From the NCBI GenBank assembly GCA_021648585.1, contig JAKISM010000014.1, positions 1 through 25,537 on the forward strand: a stretch of DNA of 25,537 nt, read 5' to 3'. Position 1 is the first letter of the stretch. Every line of letters begins with the position of its first letter. This DNA is from Devosiaceae bacterium. Its GTDB lineage: Bacteria; Pseudomonadota; Alphaproteobacteria; Rhizobiales; Devosiaceae. This document shows, piece after piece, positions 7,534-15,500 of this stretch. The notes under the pieces are model-generated. The model did not search any database. It was not told where the DNA came from and was given only the letters and a program-made list of their open reading frames with translations. Made by a program: the position numbers and the translations under genes.

Positions 7534-7629
7534 AAAGCAACAGAAATTTTGTAGCGCACGGGCAATAAAGTTAGCAATGATTATGCTAATTGGACAATGC
7601 ATAAGAATAATCCGAGTGTCTCAAGCTAA
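7534..7629 (+). pseudogene. preA: Remnant of a second preA 3' end
   Basis: Starting 13 bases after the nuclease stop, this stretch aligns in frame with the last codons of preA. Over 7552-7613 versus 6661-6722 it matches 51 of 62 bases without gaps. Read in the preA frame it gives RTGNKVSNDYANWTMHKNNP (preA: RTGEKVSGDYANWTEHKNNP) and ends at TAA (7627-7629). Weaker in-frame similarity extends up to 7534 (KATEIL against KTGEID). The Glu codon before RTG is now TAG. About half of the differing codons in the 62-base core are synonymous, so the copy diverged while coding and is a fragment of a paralogous or resident preA, not a fresh duplication. Confidence 0.75.
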
Positions 7630-7926
7630 TATCCCCTCGCCCCATTTGGGGAGAGGGTTAGGGTGAGGAGAAGCATCCAGAAGGGCGCAACATTGTGGGT
7701 TGCCTCATATCCTCTATGTCACTCTGAACGTTAGTGAAGAGTCTTTTATGACAATCTAAGATATTTCGCTTTGCTCAATATGACATTGAGTACGCCGCCA
7801 TAGCGAGGAGGCAAAGCCGACGTGGCTATCCAGAAATGGTTAGCTTTATAAATGTTGATAGTTTCTGGATTGCTTCGCTTTGCTCGCAAAGACGTCGAGA
7901 CATTAAAACCCTCAAATCTAAGGTAT
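7630..7926. repeat. Cluster of three dispersed-repeat types
   Basis: Intergenic block before the rutR stop, without a gene. At 7633-7658 a C/G-block hairpin (CCCTC-G-CCCC / GGGG-A-GAGGG, family 1). At 7716-7790 a TGTCA..CTGAACG..TGACA element (family 2). At 7796-7907 a long imperfect inverted repeat with CTATCCAGAAA (7833-7843) facing TTTCTGGATTGC and GCTTTGCTCGCAAAGACGTC on the right (family 3). On the minus strand family 3 would translate as SLRAKRSN, a well-known spurious product of this repeat type. The clustering suggests an insertion-tolerant spot next to the preA scar. Confidence 0.75.
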
Positions 7927-8562
7927 TTATTGACCCACCTCCAAAGAGCGAACAAACAGCTGATAAAGGTGTTTTTCTGCTTTTCTAAAACGGTTTTTTA
8001 TAGCCTCATCATTGCCCAACACAGCACAAATCTGCACATCAAAATCTGCATAATGCTGAGTAGTTGCCCAAATAGAAAAAATCAAATGATAAGGATCAGT
8101 TTTTGTTAAACGCCCCTGTTTCATCCAATTAGCAATTACTTTTGCTTTTTCATCAACTAAAACCTTAAGTTCACCGTTCAGCAGATCAATAATATGAGGT
8201 GCGCCTTGCAAAATTTCATTGTTAAACAAGCGGCTTTGACGAGGGTAATCTCGTGCCATTTCAAGTTTACGTTTTATATAGGCAGAAATTTCAGCAATAG
8301 GATCGCCCTTAGCATTCATTTCCTCTAATGGTGCAAGCCATTTATCCATTAAGCGCTCAATTAATTCTTTGTGCATTTCTTGTTTTGAAGCATAATAATA
8401 AAGAATGTTGGGCTTTGAAATACCTGCCTGTAGCGCTATTTGATCAAGGGTTGAGCCACGAAATCCATTTTTTGAAAAAACTTCAAGCGCCGCCTCTAAA
8501 ATCACCAAGCGTTTTTGCTTTTGTATTCTAGTGATCGGGGTTTTATTGTCTGTTTTTTTCAT
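7927..8562 (-). CDS. rutR: TetR-family pyrimidine regulator RutR
   Basis: DNA-binding repressor that responds to uracil/thymine and controls pyrimidine catabolism. An N-terminal TetR helix-turn-helix (about residues 20-60: ILEAALEVFSKNGFRGSTL, GISKPNILYYYASK) is followed by the RutR ligand domain with RLFNNEILQGAP, IFSIWATTQHYADF and the terminal RKAEKHLYQLF. From ATG 8562 it is 211 residues, like E. coli RutR (212). A longer reading from TTG 8601 would add 13 unlikely residues. It is divergent from bapT, and the shared 115-bp region carries a RutR palindrome, so autoregulation and control of bapT-mmsA are likely. Confidence 0.9.
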   Translation of the reverse strand: MKKTDNKTPITRIQKQKRLVILEAALEVFSKNGFRGSTLDQIALQAGISKPNILYYYASKQEMHKELIERLMDKWLAPLEEMNAKGDPIAEISAYIKRKLEMARDYPRQSRLFNNEILQGAPHIIDLLNGELKVLVDEKAKVIANWMKQGRLTKTDPYHLIFSIWATTQHYADFDVQICAVLGNDEAIKNRFRKAEKHLYQLFVRSLEVGQ

Positions 8563-8609
8563 AATGGCGCACCCATACTGATAATATCCCCACTTTAGCA
8601 ATTTTTAAC

Positions 8610-8637
8610 TTGATTGCCAGTGCTTAAATGCTAATAT
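8610..8637 (+). promoter_or_regulatory. Sigma70-type promoter of the bapT operon
   Basis: TTGATT (8610-8615) and TAATAT (8632-8637) are separated by 16 bases, close to the TTGACA/TATAAT consensus. Transcription would start near 8644, about 34 bases before the bapT TTG codon, and inside the adjoining RutR palindrome. The ribosome-binding GGAGGA is at 8668-8673. Confidence 0.55.
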
Positions 8638-8653
8638 TTTTCCAAATGGTCAA
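8638..8653. promoter_or_regulatory. Candidate RutR operator between rutR and bapT
   Basis: TTTTCCA-AA-TGGTCAA has a perfect right half and a 5-of-7 left half of the RutR palindrome TTGACCA-NN-TGGTCAA. It follows directly on the -10 box and covers the predicted bapT start point, the classic repressor position. Reading leftwards the TTGACC half-site could also be part of a rutR -35 element, which would allow autoregulation. Confidence 0.6.
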
Positions 8654-8677
8654 AAATTATGGTTTTGGGAGGAATTA

Positions 8678-10018
8678 TTGCCAGATAATGATATAAATTC
8701 AAATAATGTAGTGCCAAATGATTTAAGCGCCTTTTGGATGCCTTTTAGTGCCAATCGTCAGTTCAAAAAACAGCCTCGCATGTTTGTTGGTGCAAAAGAT
8801 ATGCATTATACTACCTCTGATGGGCGCTCGGTGCTTGACGCAACGGCTGGGTTATGGTGCGTAAATGCTGGTCATTGCCGCCCAAAAATCACCAAAGCAA
8901 TTCAGGAGCAAGCCGCAGAACTTGACTATGCCCCAGCCTTTCAAATTGGTCATCCTAAAGCGTTCGAGCTCGCCAATAAGCTGGTCGATATTGCGCCAAA
9001 GGGCATGGATAATGTGTTTTTCACCAATTCAGGCTCTGAATCGGTTGAAACAGCGCTAAAAATTGCCCTCGCTTATCATCGGGTAAAAGGAGAAGGCTCT
9101 CGTTTTCGTCTTATTGGGCGTGAGCGTGGCTATCATGGGGTGAATTTTGGTGGTATTTCGGTTGGTGGTATTGTGCCAAACCGCAAAATGTTTGGCACGC
9201 TTCTAACAGGTGTCGATCATTTGCCGCACACGCATTTACCGCAAAAAAATGCATTTTCAAAAGGCGAGCCAGAACATGGCGCAAACCTAGCTGATGAATT
9301 AGAGCGCATTGTCGCTCTACATGATGCTTCAACCATTGCCGCCGTAATAGTTGAGCCAGTTGCAGGATCAACTGGTGTGCTTATTCCTCCTAAAGATTAT
9401 TTACAACGATTGCGCAAGATTTGCGATAAATATGGCATATTACTGATTTTTGATGAGGTAATTACTGGTTTTGGACGTTTAGGAACGCCATTTGCCGCTG
9501 ATTATTTTGGGGTAATTCCAGATATTATGGTGACGGCAAAAGGCCTAACTAATGGCGTTATTCCAATGGGTGCGGTGTTTGTTAAATCTGAAATTCATGA
9601 CGCTTTTATGAATGGGCCCGAACATATGATAGAATTTATGCACGGCTATACATATTCAGGAAATCCAATAGCCGCTGCTTGCGCTTTAGCAACGCTTGAA
9701 ACTTATCAAGATGAAGGCCTGTTAACTCGTGGTGCTGAATTGGCTGATTATTGGCAACAAGCATTACATTCCTTGCATGATGCGCCGCACGTGATTGATA
9801 TTCGTAATATCGGCTTAATCGGTGCAATCGAATTACAGCCAATAGCAGGCGAGCCAACAAAACGTGCTTTTGCGGCCTTTATTAAAGCATTTGATAGCGG
9901 GCTGTTAATTCGCACCACTGGCGATATTATTGCCCTCTCGCCACCGCTGATAATTGAAAAAGCACATATTGATGAAATTGTTGAGCGCTTGCGTACCATA
10001 TTAGAAGAGGTTGAATAA
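8678..10018 (+). CDS. bapT: Beta-alanine--pyruvate aminotransferase (class III, omega)
   Basis: PLP enzyme converting beta-alanine plus pyruvate to malonate semialdehyde plus alanine, the fourth step of the pathway. It is 446 residues. Class III features are all present: LWCVNAGH at 59-66, NSGSESVETALK at 117-128 (PLP phosphate), GYHGVNFGG at 151-159, IFDEVITGFGR at 257-267 with Asp259, the Schiff-base lysine in TAKGLTNG (Lys288) and HGYTYSGNP. The closest described type is the Pseudomonas omega-amino acid:pyruvate aminotransferase. The start is TTG, supported by GGAGGA four bases upstream and by conservation from LSAFWMPFSANRQF on; no ATG lies in frame before it. The TAA overlaps the mmsA ATG by one base. 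Confidence 0.9.
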   Translation: MPDNDINSNNVVPNDLSAFWMPFSANRQFKKQPRMFVGAKDMHYTTSDGRSVLDATAGLWCVNAGHCRPKITKAIQEQAAELDYAPAFQIGHPKAFELANKLVDIAPKGMDNVFFTNSGSESVETALKIALAYHRVKGEGSRFRLIGRERGYHGVNFGGISVGGIVPNRKMFGTLLTGVDHLPHTHLPQKNAFSKGEPEHGANLADELERIVALHDASTIAAVIVEPVAGSTGVLIPPKDYLQRLRKICDKYGILLIFDEVITGFGRLGTPFAADYFGVIPDIMVTAKGLTNGVIPMGAVFVKSEIHDAFMNGPEHMIEFMHGYTYSGNPIAAACALATLETYQDEGLLTRGAELADYWQQALHSLHDAPHVIDIRNIGLIGAIELQPIAGEPTKRAFAAFIKAFDSGLLIRTTGDIIALSPPLIIEKAHIDEIVERLRTILEEVE

Positions 10019-11508
10019 TGTATATAATAAATAATGCGATTGATGGAAAGCCTATCACTTCATCATCAACAAAAATGGCAAAGATTTTTAACCCTGCAAC
10101 GGGTGAGCAAATTGGCTCATTACCTCTTTCAAGCGATAATGAAATTGAAATGGCAATTCAAAATGCCAAAAAAGCGCAGCCAGCATGGGGCGATATGCCG
10201 CCCGCCAAACGCTCTCGCATCATGTTCAAATTTTTACAATTACTCAATGAAAACATCGACGATCTCGCACGTGAAATATCACGTGAACATGGTAAAACTC
10301 ACGAAGATGCACTTGGTGAATGCGCTCGTGGCATTGAAGTGGTTGAATATTCTTGTGGCATTGCACAAATGTTAAAGGGCGAATATTCACGCAATGTCGG
10401 CCCCGCTATTGATACAATTTCTACCCGTCAACCTTTGGGCGTTGTGGCAGGAATTACGCCATTTAACTTCCCAGCAATGGTGCCAATGTGGATGTACCCA
10501 ATGGCAATAGCTGCAGGCAATGCTTTTATTCTTAAGCCGAGCGAGCGCAATCCATCGGCGGCGATGTTTTGTTGGGAATTATTCCAACAAGCTGGCCTGC
10601 CAAACGGAATTTTTAACATTGTACATGGCGATAAATCAGCGGTTGATTATTTACTTGATAGTCCTGACATCAAAGCAATTTCATTTGTTGGCTCAACACC
10701 TATTGCTGAATATGTTTATCAACGTGGCACAAAAGCAGGCAAGCGTGTGCAAGCATTGGGTGGCGCAAAAAACCATATGATTATCATGCCCGATGCCGAT
10801 ATTGAGGGCGCAGCAAACGCATTAATGGGTGCGGCATTTGGCTCGGCTGGTGAGCGTTGTATGGCGATTTCGGTTGCCGTGCCAGTTGGCAAAGAAACCG
10901 CAGATAAATTAGTCGCTTTGTTAAAACCAAAAGTTGCAGCATTGAAAATTGGCATTGCCAGTGATGAAACTGCTGAAATGGGTCCTCTAATCACTAAGGC
11001 ACACCAAGAAAAAGTAATTGATTATATTAATCAGGGTGAAAAAGCTGGAGCTGATTTATTAGTAGATGGGCGTGAATTTTCGCTTCAGGGCTATGAGGGC
11101 GGCTATTTTGTTGGCGGTACATTATTTGATAATGTCACTTCCGATATGAGCATTTATAAAGACGAAATTTTTGGCCCTGTTTTATCCGTTGTGCGTAAAA
11201 ACAGTTTTGATGAAGCGGTGGATTTAATTCACGGCCATGAATATGCCAATGGCACGGCAATTTTCACTAGAGATGGTGATGCGGCAAGAAGTTTTGCTGA
11301 TAGGATAGAGGTTGGCATGGTTGGAATTAACGTACCCATTCCAGTACCAGTAGCCTATCATTCTTTTGGCGGCTGGAAACGATCATCATTTGGCGATCAT
11401 GGAATTTATGGCCCCGAAGCTGTGCATTTTTATACAAGGCTAAAAACCATCACCCAGCGCTGGCCAACTGGAGTTAAAGAGGGGGCGAAATTTACGTTCC
11501 CAAGTTAA
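10018..11508 (+). CDS. mmsA: CoA-acylating (methyl)malonate-semialdehyde dehydrogenase
   Basis: Converts malonate semialdehyde (from beta-alanine) to acetyl-CoA, or methylmalonate semialdehyde (from thymine via beta-aminoisobutyrate) to propionyl-CoA, with NAD and CoA. It is 496 residues, full length. ALDH motifs: PFNFP at 148-152 (oxyanion Asn150), ILKPSERNP at 171-179, GSTPIAEYV at 225-233 and catalytic Cys281 in SAGERCMA. The general-base Glu of hydrolytic ALDHs is replaced by Asn252 in LGGAKNH, the hallmark of the MMSDH group. Arg104 and Arg280 sit where the family binds the carboxylate. It is translationally coupled to bapT through TAATG. Confidence 0.95.
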   Translation: MYIINNAIDGKPITSSSTKMAKIFNPATGEQIGSLPLSSDNEIEMAIQNAKKAQPAWGDMPPAKRSRIMFKFLQLLNENIDDLAREISREHGKTHEDALGECARGIEVVEYSCGIAQMLKGEYSRNVGPAIDTISTRQPLGVVAGITPFNFPAMVPMWMYPMAIAAGNAFILKPSERNPSAAMFCWELFQQAGLPNGIFNIVHGDKSAVDYLLDSPDIKAISFVGSTPIAEYVYQRGTKAGKRVQALGGAKNHMIIMPDADIEGAANALMGAAFGSAGERCMAISVAVPVGKETADKLVALLKPKVAALKIGIASDETAEMGPLITKAHQEKVIDYINQGEKAGADLLVDGREFSLQGYEGGYFVGGTLFDNVTSDMSIYKDEIFGPVLSVVRKNSFDEAVDLIHGHEYANGTAIFTRDGDAARSFADRIEVGMVGINVPIPVPVAYHSFGGWKRSSFGDHGIYGPEAVHFYTRLKTITQRWPTGVKEGAKFTFPS

Positions 11509-11526
11509 GAGGGAAACGACAACGCC

Positions 11527-11671
11527 AAGTCCCCCTCCCCCTCTAGGGGTGGGGGTTAAAACATAAAAAGCGGTGGGGGCTAGAAATATAAAAGAGCCAA
11601 AAATTGTCATCCTGAACGATAGTGAAGGATCTTATATAACAAAGATTCTTCGGCTTTGCCTCAGAATGACA
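11527..11671. repeat. Family 1 (copy B) and family 2 repeats between mmsA and the amidohydrolase
   Basis: 11530-11555 is a C/G-block element (CCCCCTCCCC...GGGGTGGGGG). 11605-11671 is a TGTCATCCTGAACG...TCAGAATGACA imperfect inverted repeat able to fold as one long hairpin. They split an otherwise same-direction gene set, and any longer reading of the downstream gene would start inside the repeat, arguing for its ATG at 11710. Confidence 0.8.
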
Positions 11672-11709
11672 AAACAGACTCAAAAAGACGAAAATTGAAG
11701 GAGGAAAAA

Positions 11710-12960
11710 ATGTCAGCAGCAGGAGAAAACCTAAAAATAAATTCCGAGCGCCTTTGGGAATCGCTTATGGATATGGCTAAAATCGGACCGGGAATTGCTG
11801 GTGGCAATAATCGCCAGACGCTTACCGATGAAGATAGCGAGGGTCGTAAATTATTTCAACACTGGTGCGAAGAGGCTGGCCTAAGCATGGGCGTTGATAA
11901 GATGGGCACAATGTTTATGCGCCGTGAAGGGCAAGATGCAAACGCATTACCTGTCTATGTTGGCAGCCATCTTGATACGCAACCAACGGGCGGTAAATAT
12001 GATGGCGTGCTTGGAGTGCTGGCAGGGCTTGAACTGGTGCGCACATTAAACGATCTTGATATAAAAACCAAACACCCGATCGTTGTAACTAACTGGACAA
12101 ATGAAGAAGGCACAAGATTTGCCCCTGCCATGATGGCATCAGGGGTTTTTGCAAATATGCATACGTTAGATTGGGCGTATGATAAGGAAGACGCAGAGGG
12201 CAAAAAATTTGGTGATGAGTTAAAGCGTATTGGCTGGCTTGGTGATGAAGAAGTCGGGGCTAGAAAAATGCATGCGTTTTTTGAACTTCATATTGAGCAG
12301 GGCCCTATTTTAGAAGCTGAAAATAAAGAAATTGGCGTGGTGACGCACGGTCAGGGCTTGAGTTGGACAGAAGTGACAATAATTGGCAAAGACAGCCATA
12401 CTGGCTCTACCCCAATGCCAATGCGAAAAAATGCCGGTTTGGGAATGGCAAAAATATTGCAACTTGTTGATGATATTGCATACTCGCATAAGCCCGATGC
12501 GGTGGGGGCGGCAGGGCATATTGATATCTATCCAAATTCACGCAATGTCATTCCCGGAAAAGTAGTTTTCACCATAGATTTTCGCTCGCCAGATTTAGCG
12601 ACTATTCAAGATATGGAAAGCCGACTTAAGACAGAGGCAAAAAAAATCTGCGCTGAAATGGGCTTAGGAATTTCATTTGAAAAAGTCGGCGGGTTTGATC
12701 CGGTAACATTTGATGAAAAATGCGTTAGCGCTGTCAGAAATGCCGCTGAGCGCTTAGGATATTCGCACCGAAATTTAATTTCAGGTGCTGGGCATGATGC
12801 GTGCTGGATAAGCCGCACCGCCCCAACCGCTATGGTTATGTGCCCGTGTGTTGATGGGTTAAGCCATAATGAAGCAGAGGAAATTTCAAAAGAATGGGCT
12901 ACTGCTGGGGCGGAGGTTTTGATGCATGCGGTGGTTGAAATTGCGGAGATTGTTGAATAA
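11710..12960 (+). CDS. M20-type N-carbamoyl-beta-alanine amidohydrolase (beta-ureidopropionase)
   Basis: Zn-dependent amidase expected to hydrolyse N-carbamoyl-beta-alanine to beta-alanine, CO2 and ammonia, the third step. From ATG 11710 (GAAGGAGG just upstream) it is 416 residues. Metal ligands of the AmaB/ureidopropionase group are all in place: His88 and Asp98 (SHLDTQPTGGKYDG), Glu133 (NEEGTRF), His194 (ELHIEQGP) and His386 (GLSHNEAEE). Substrate-contact motifs SHTGSTPM and SGAGHDACW (His362) are present. Sequence alone cannot separate beta-ureidopropionase from N-carbamoyl-L-amino acid hydrolase or allantoate amidohydrolase; the neighbours decide. Its TAA overlaps the next ATG by one base. 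Confidence 0.88.
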   Translation: MSAAGENLKINSERLWESLMDMAKIGPGIAGGNNRQTLTDEDSEGRKLFQHWCEEAGLSMGVDKMGTMFMRREGQDANALPVYVGSHLDTQPTGGKYDGVLGVLAGLELVRTLNDLDIKTKHPIVVTNWTNEEGTRFAPAMMASGVFANMHTLDWAYDKEDAEGKKFGDELKRIGWLGDEEVGARKMHAFFELHIEQGPILEAENKEIGVVTHGQGLSWTEVTIIGKDSHTGSTPMPMRKNAGLGMAKILQLVDDIAYSHKPDAVGAAGHIDIYPNSRNVIPGKVVFTIDFRSPDLATIQDMESRLKTEAKKICAEMGLGISFEKVGGFDPVTFDEKCVSAVRNAAERLGYSHRNLISGAGHDACWISRTAPTAMVMCPCVDGLSHNEAEEISKEWATAGAEVLMHAVVEIAEIVE

Positions 12961-13748
12961 TGAAAAAATCTGGGTGTTTGGCAAGTGCATTTATTTTGAC
13001 GTTGATTTCAGCGCCTGCTATATCCGCACCCCTGCCTGGTGCTAATTGGGATTGGCAGCTTTCTGTTGAGCAAATAGAGCCACCAAAGGGCATAAGAGCA
13101 TTTGGCACAGATCCAGATAGTGTAACACGTGAACAGATTATGATGCTCAATGAGGCTGGAATTTATACAATTTGTTATGTGAGCGTTGGCACGCTGGAAA
13201 ACTGGCGCTCTGATAAAAATATTTTCTATGATCAAACTATTTTTAATTCACCAGTGGTTGGTAAAAAATACGAAGGTTGGCCTGATGAGTTTTTTCTTGA
13301 TATTACTAACCCCAATTTGCGTTTTGTCATGCAAAAGCGCTTTCTTGATTGCGCCCTAAAGGGTTTTAAGGCAATCGAGCCTGATAATATGGACGTTTAC
13401 ATAAACGATTCTGGGTTTAATATTAGCGCTGAGCAGACCATTACCTACATAAAGCAATTAGCAAAAGACGCTCACGATCAAGGGCTAGAAATAGGGCAAA
13501 AAAATGTGCCCGAACTTACAAACCAACTGGTTGGGATTTTAGATTTTGTCATTACTGAGAGCTGTTATCAAGATAATTGGTGTGAAGATGCTTTGCCTTA
13601 TATTGAGGCGGGCAAGCCGATTTTTGATGCCGAATATGATGATAGGAAAATAGATTTTAAGGCGGCTTGTGCTTATGCAAAGAAACATAAAATATCAATG
13701 ATATTAAAAAAGCGTGATTTAGGAAAAGACTATCAATCTTGTGAATAA
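12960..13748 (+). CDS. Secreted GH114-type glycosidase (endo-alpha-1,4-polygalactosaminidase family)
   Basis: Putative exported glycoside hydrolase, 262 residues. A signal peptide is clear (MKKS, hydrophobic 7-22, Ala-rich cleavage site about 20-23). The mature part follows the TM1410/GH114 TIM-barrel pattern: WDWQLS at 30-35, ICYVSVGTLENWR at 71-83, FFLDITNP at 111-118, the acidic IEPDNMDVY at 139-147, GQKN at 179-182, DFVITESCYQ at 195-204 and IFDAEYD at 221-227. Asp and Glu in these strand ends would be catalytic. Six Cys residues in the mature part suggest disulfides. It starts on the last base of the amidohydrolase stop and lies 21 bases before hydA, so it is embedded in the pyrimidine operon although no pathway step needs it. 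Substrate unknown. Confidence 0.75.
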   Translation: MKKSGCLASAFILTLISAPAISAPLPGANWDWQLSVEQIEPPKGIRAFGTDPDSVTREQIMMLNEAGIYTICYVSVGTLENWRSDKNIFYDQTIFNSPVVGKKYEGWPDEFFLDITNPNLRFVMQKRFLDCALKGFKAIEPDNMDVYINDSGFNISAEQTITYIKQLAKDAHDQGLEIGQKNVPELTNQLVGILDFVITESCYQDNWCEDALPYIEAGKPIFDAEYDDRKIDFKAACAYAKKHKISMILKKRDLGKDYQSCE

Positions 13749-13769
13749 TAGTTAAGGGAGGAGAGAAAA

Positions 13770-15224
13770 ATGAGCAGTAAAATAATTAAAGGCGGAACGA
13801 TTGTCACCGCAGACCGCACCTATAAGTCCGATGTAAAAATCGAGGGCGGGAAAATCACCGAAATCGGTGATAATCTTTCTGGTGATGAAATATTAGATGC
13901 CAGCGGTTGTTATGTCATGCCGGGTGGTATTGATCCGCATACTCATCTTGAAATGCCATTTATGGGCACTTATTCCTCAGATGATTTTGAAAGTGGCACG
14001 AGAGCGGCATTAGCTGGCGGCACTACTATGGTGGTGGATTTTGCGCTGCCTAATCCTGAACAATCTTTGCTTGAAGCGCTCTCGATGTGGGATAATAAAT
14101 CGACCCGTGCAAATTGTGATTATTCTTTTCATATGGCGATAACTTGGTGGGGCGAGCAGGTTTTTGATGAAATGGAGGAAGTCACCAAACGTGGCATTAA
14201 TACGTTTAAACATTTCATGGCATATAAGGGCGCTTTGATGGTTGATGATGATGAAATGTATTCATCATTTCAGCGTTGTGCATCGCTTGGCGCTTTGCCT
14301 ATGGTACATGCAGAGAACGGCGATATAGTGGCGCAAATGCAGGCAAAATTATTGGCAGAAGGCAATGTAGGGCCCGAAGCACACGCTTATTCCCGCCCAC
14401 CAGAAGTTGAGGGCGAAGCCGCTAATCGGGCTATTATGATTGCCGATATGGCTGGCGTGCCGCTTTATATTGTGCATTTATCCTGCGAGCAAAGCCACGA
14501 AGCTGTGCGCCGAGCTCGCCAAAAAGGAATGCGGGTTTTTGGTGAGCCGCTTATTCAGCATCTCACACTCGACGATAGTGAATATCAAAATAAAGATTGG
14601 GATCATGCGGCACGCCGAGTAATGAGCCCACCATTTAGAAATAAAATGCACCAAGATAGTCTATGGGCTGGCTTGCAAGCTGGCTCGTTGCAAGTGGTAG
14701 CAACCGATCATTGCGCCTTTACCACCAAACAAAAACGCTCTGGCATCGGCGATTTTACCCTTATCCCAAATGGCACTGGCGGCCTAGAAGATAGAATGCC
14801 AATGCTCTGGACTTATGGCGTAAATACGGGTCGCCTAACCATGAATGAGTTTGTAGCAGTTACCTCAACCAATATTGCCAAAATCCTTAATACCTATCCC
14901 AAAAAAGGTGCAATATTGGTTGGGGCCGATGCGGATATTGTGGTTTGGGATCCAAAGCGAGAAAAAACTATTGCCGCAAAAACTCAGCAAAGCGCCATTG
15001 ATTATAATGTGTTTGAGGGTAAGAAGGTTAAAGGTCTGCCACGCTTTACGCTTACTCGTGGTCATGTGGCAGTTGTTGAAAATGAGATTAAAACTCAAGA
15101 AGGGCACGGCGAATTTGTTGCTCGTGAGCCTTTCCCAGCGGTCAATAAAGCACTATCAAAATATAAAGAAATATCAGCACCACGAAAAGTTGTACGCACT
15201 GGTATTCCGCAAAGTGGGGTTTGA
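13770..15224 (+). CDS. hydA: Dihydropyrimidinase
   Basis: Binuclear-zinc cyclic amidohydrolase opening dihydrouracil/dihydrothymine to N-carbamoyl-beta-amino acids, the second step. It is 484 residues, full length. Ligands: His57 and His59 (DPHTHLEMPF), carboxylated Lys147 with substrate Tyr152 (FKHFMAYKG), His180 (MVHAENGD), His236 (IVHLSCEQSH) and Asp313 (ATDHCAF). NGTGGLEDRMP is the substrate-carbonyl loop. A strong GGGAGGAG lies before the ATG. The related hydantoinase and phenylhydantoinase functions cannot be excluded by sequence, but the flanking PreTA, amidohydrolase and BapT genes fix the role as pyrimidine catabolism. Confidence 0.95.
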   Translation: MSSKIIKGGTIVTADRTYKSDVKIEGGKITEIGDNLSGDEILDASGCYVMPGGIDPHTHLEMPFMGTYSSDDFESGTRAALAGGTTMVVDFALPNPEQSLLEALSMWDNKSTRANCDYSFHMAITWWGEQVFDEMEEVTKRGINTFKHFMAYKGALMVDDDEMYSSFQRCASLGALPMVHAENGDIVAQMQAKLLAEGNVGPEAHAYSRPPEVEGEAANRAIMIADMAGVPLYIVHLSCEQSHEAVRRARQKGMRVFGEPLIQHLTLDDSEYQNKDWDHAARRVMSPPFRNKMHQDSLWAGLQAGSLQVVATDHCAFTTKQKRSGIGDFTLIPNGTGGLEDRMPMLWTYGVNTGRLTMNEFVAVTSTNIAKILNTYPKKGAILVGADADIVVWDPKREKTIAAKTQQSAIDYNVFEGKKVKGLPRFTLTRGHVAVVENEIKTQEGHGEFVAREPFPAVNKALSKYKEISAPRKVVRTGIPQSGV

Positions 15225-15500
15225 TATGGCAGGTTTAACACTAAATCACCTCCCTCCCCCTTGCGGGGAGGGATTGAGGGTGGGGGTTAGGAATAAGTCT
15301 CGGGTGGGGGTTCAGCGCAAAGCCTCTATGTATAAATTTAACTCAATAGTGCAAAGAATTACATTAGCATTTTCTGCTTTTTTCTTTAATTTTGATGTTT
15401 TTTATAAATCCATTTTACCCTTCCCACTTCTCTTATCCATGTCCCCACCCCCGACCCCTCCCCCGCAAGGGGGAGTGGAGAAGAAGAAAGTCTGTTCCTA
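15225..15500. repeat. Inverted pair of family 1 repeats between hydA and the ABC operon
   Basis: No gene. Copy C has stem CCCTCCCC (15252-15259)/GGGGAGGG (15265-15272) followed by GGGTGGGGGTT (15278-15288), which is repeated once more at 15302-15312. Copy D, in opposite orientation, has CCCCACCCCCGA then stem CTCCCCC (15458-15464)/GGGGGAG (15469-15475) with a GCAA loop. About 130 bp of AT-rich unique sequence lies between. C and D can pair with each other over their whole length as well as fold alone. Copy C could terminate or attenuate hydA transcription; copy D ends about 20 bases before the ABC start. Confidence 0.8.

Noticed and set aside
7746..7955. Minus-strand ORF with SLRAKRSNPE
   Set aside because: This is the spurious translation of a family 3 repeat and runs into the rutR 3' end; no ribosome-binding site or domain.
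11656..11709. N-terminal extension of the M20 amidohydrolase
   Set aside because: It would start at a TTG inside a family 2 repeat and adds a lysine-rich tail; the ATG at 11710 has a strong GAAGGAGG and matches family length.
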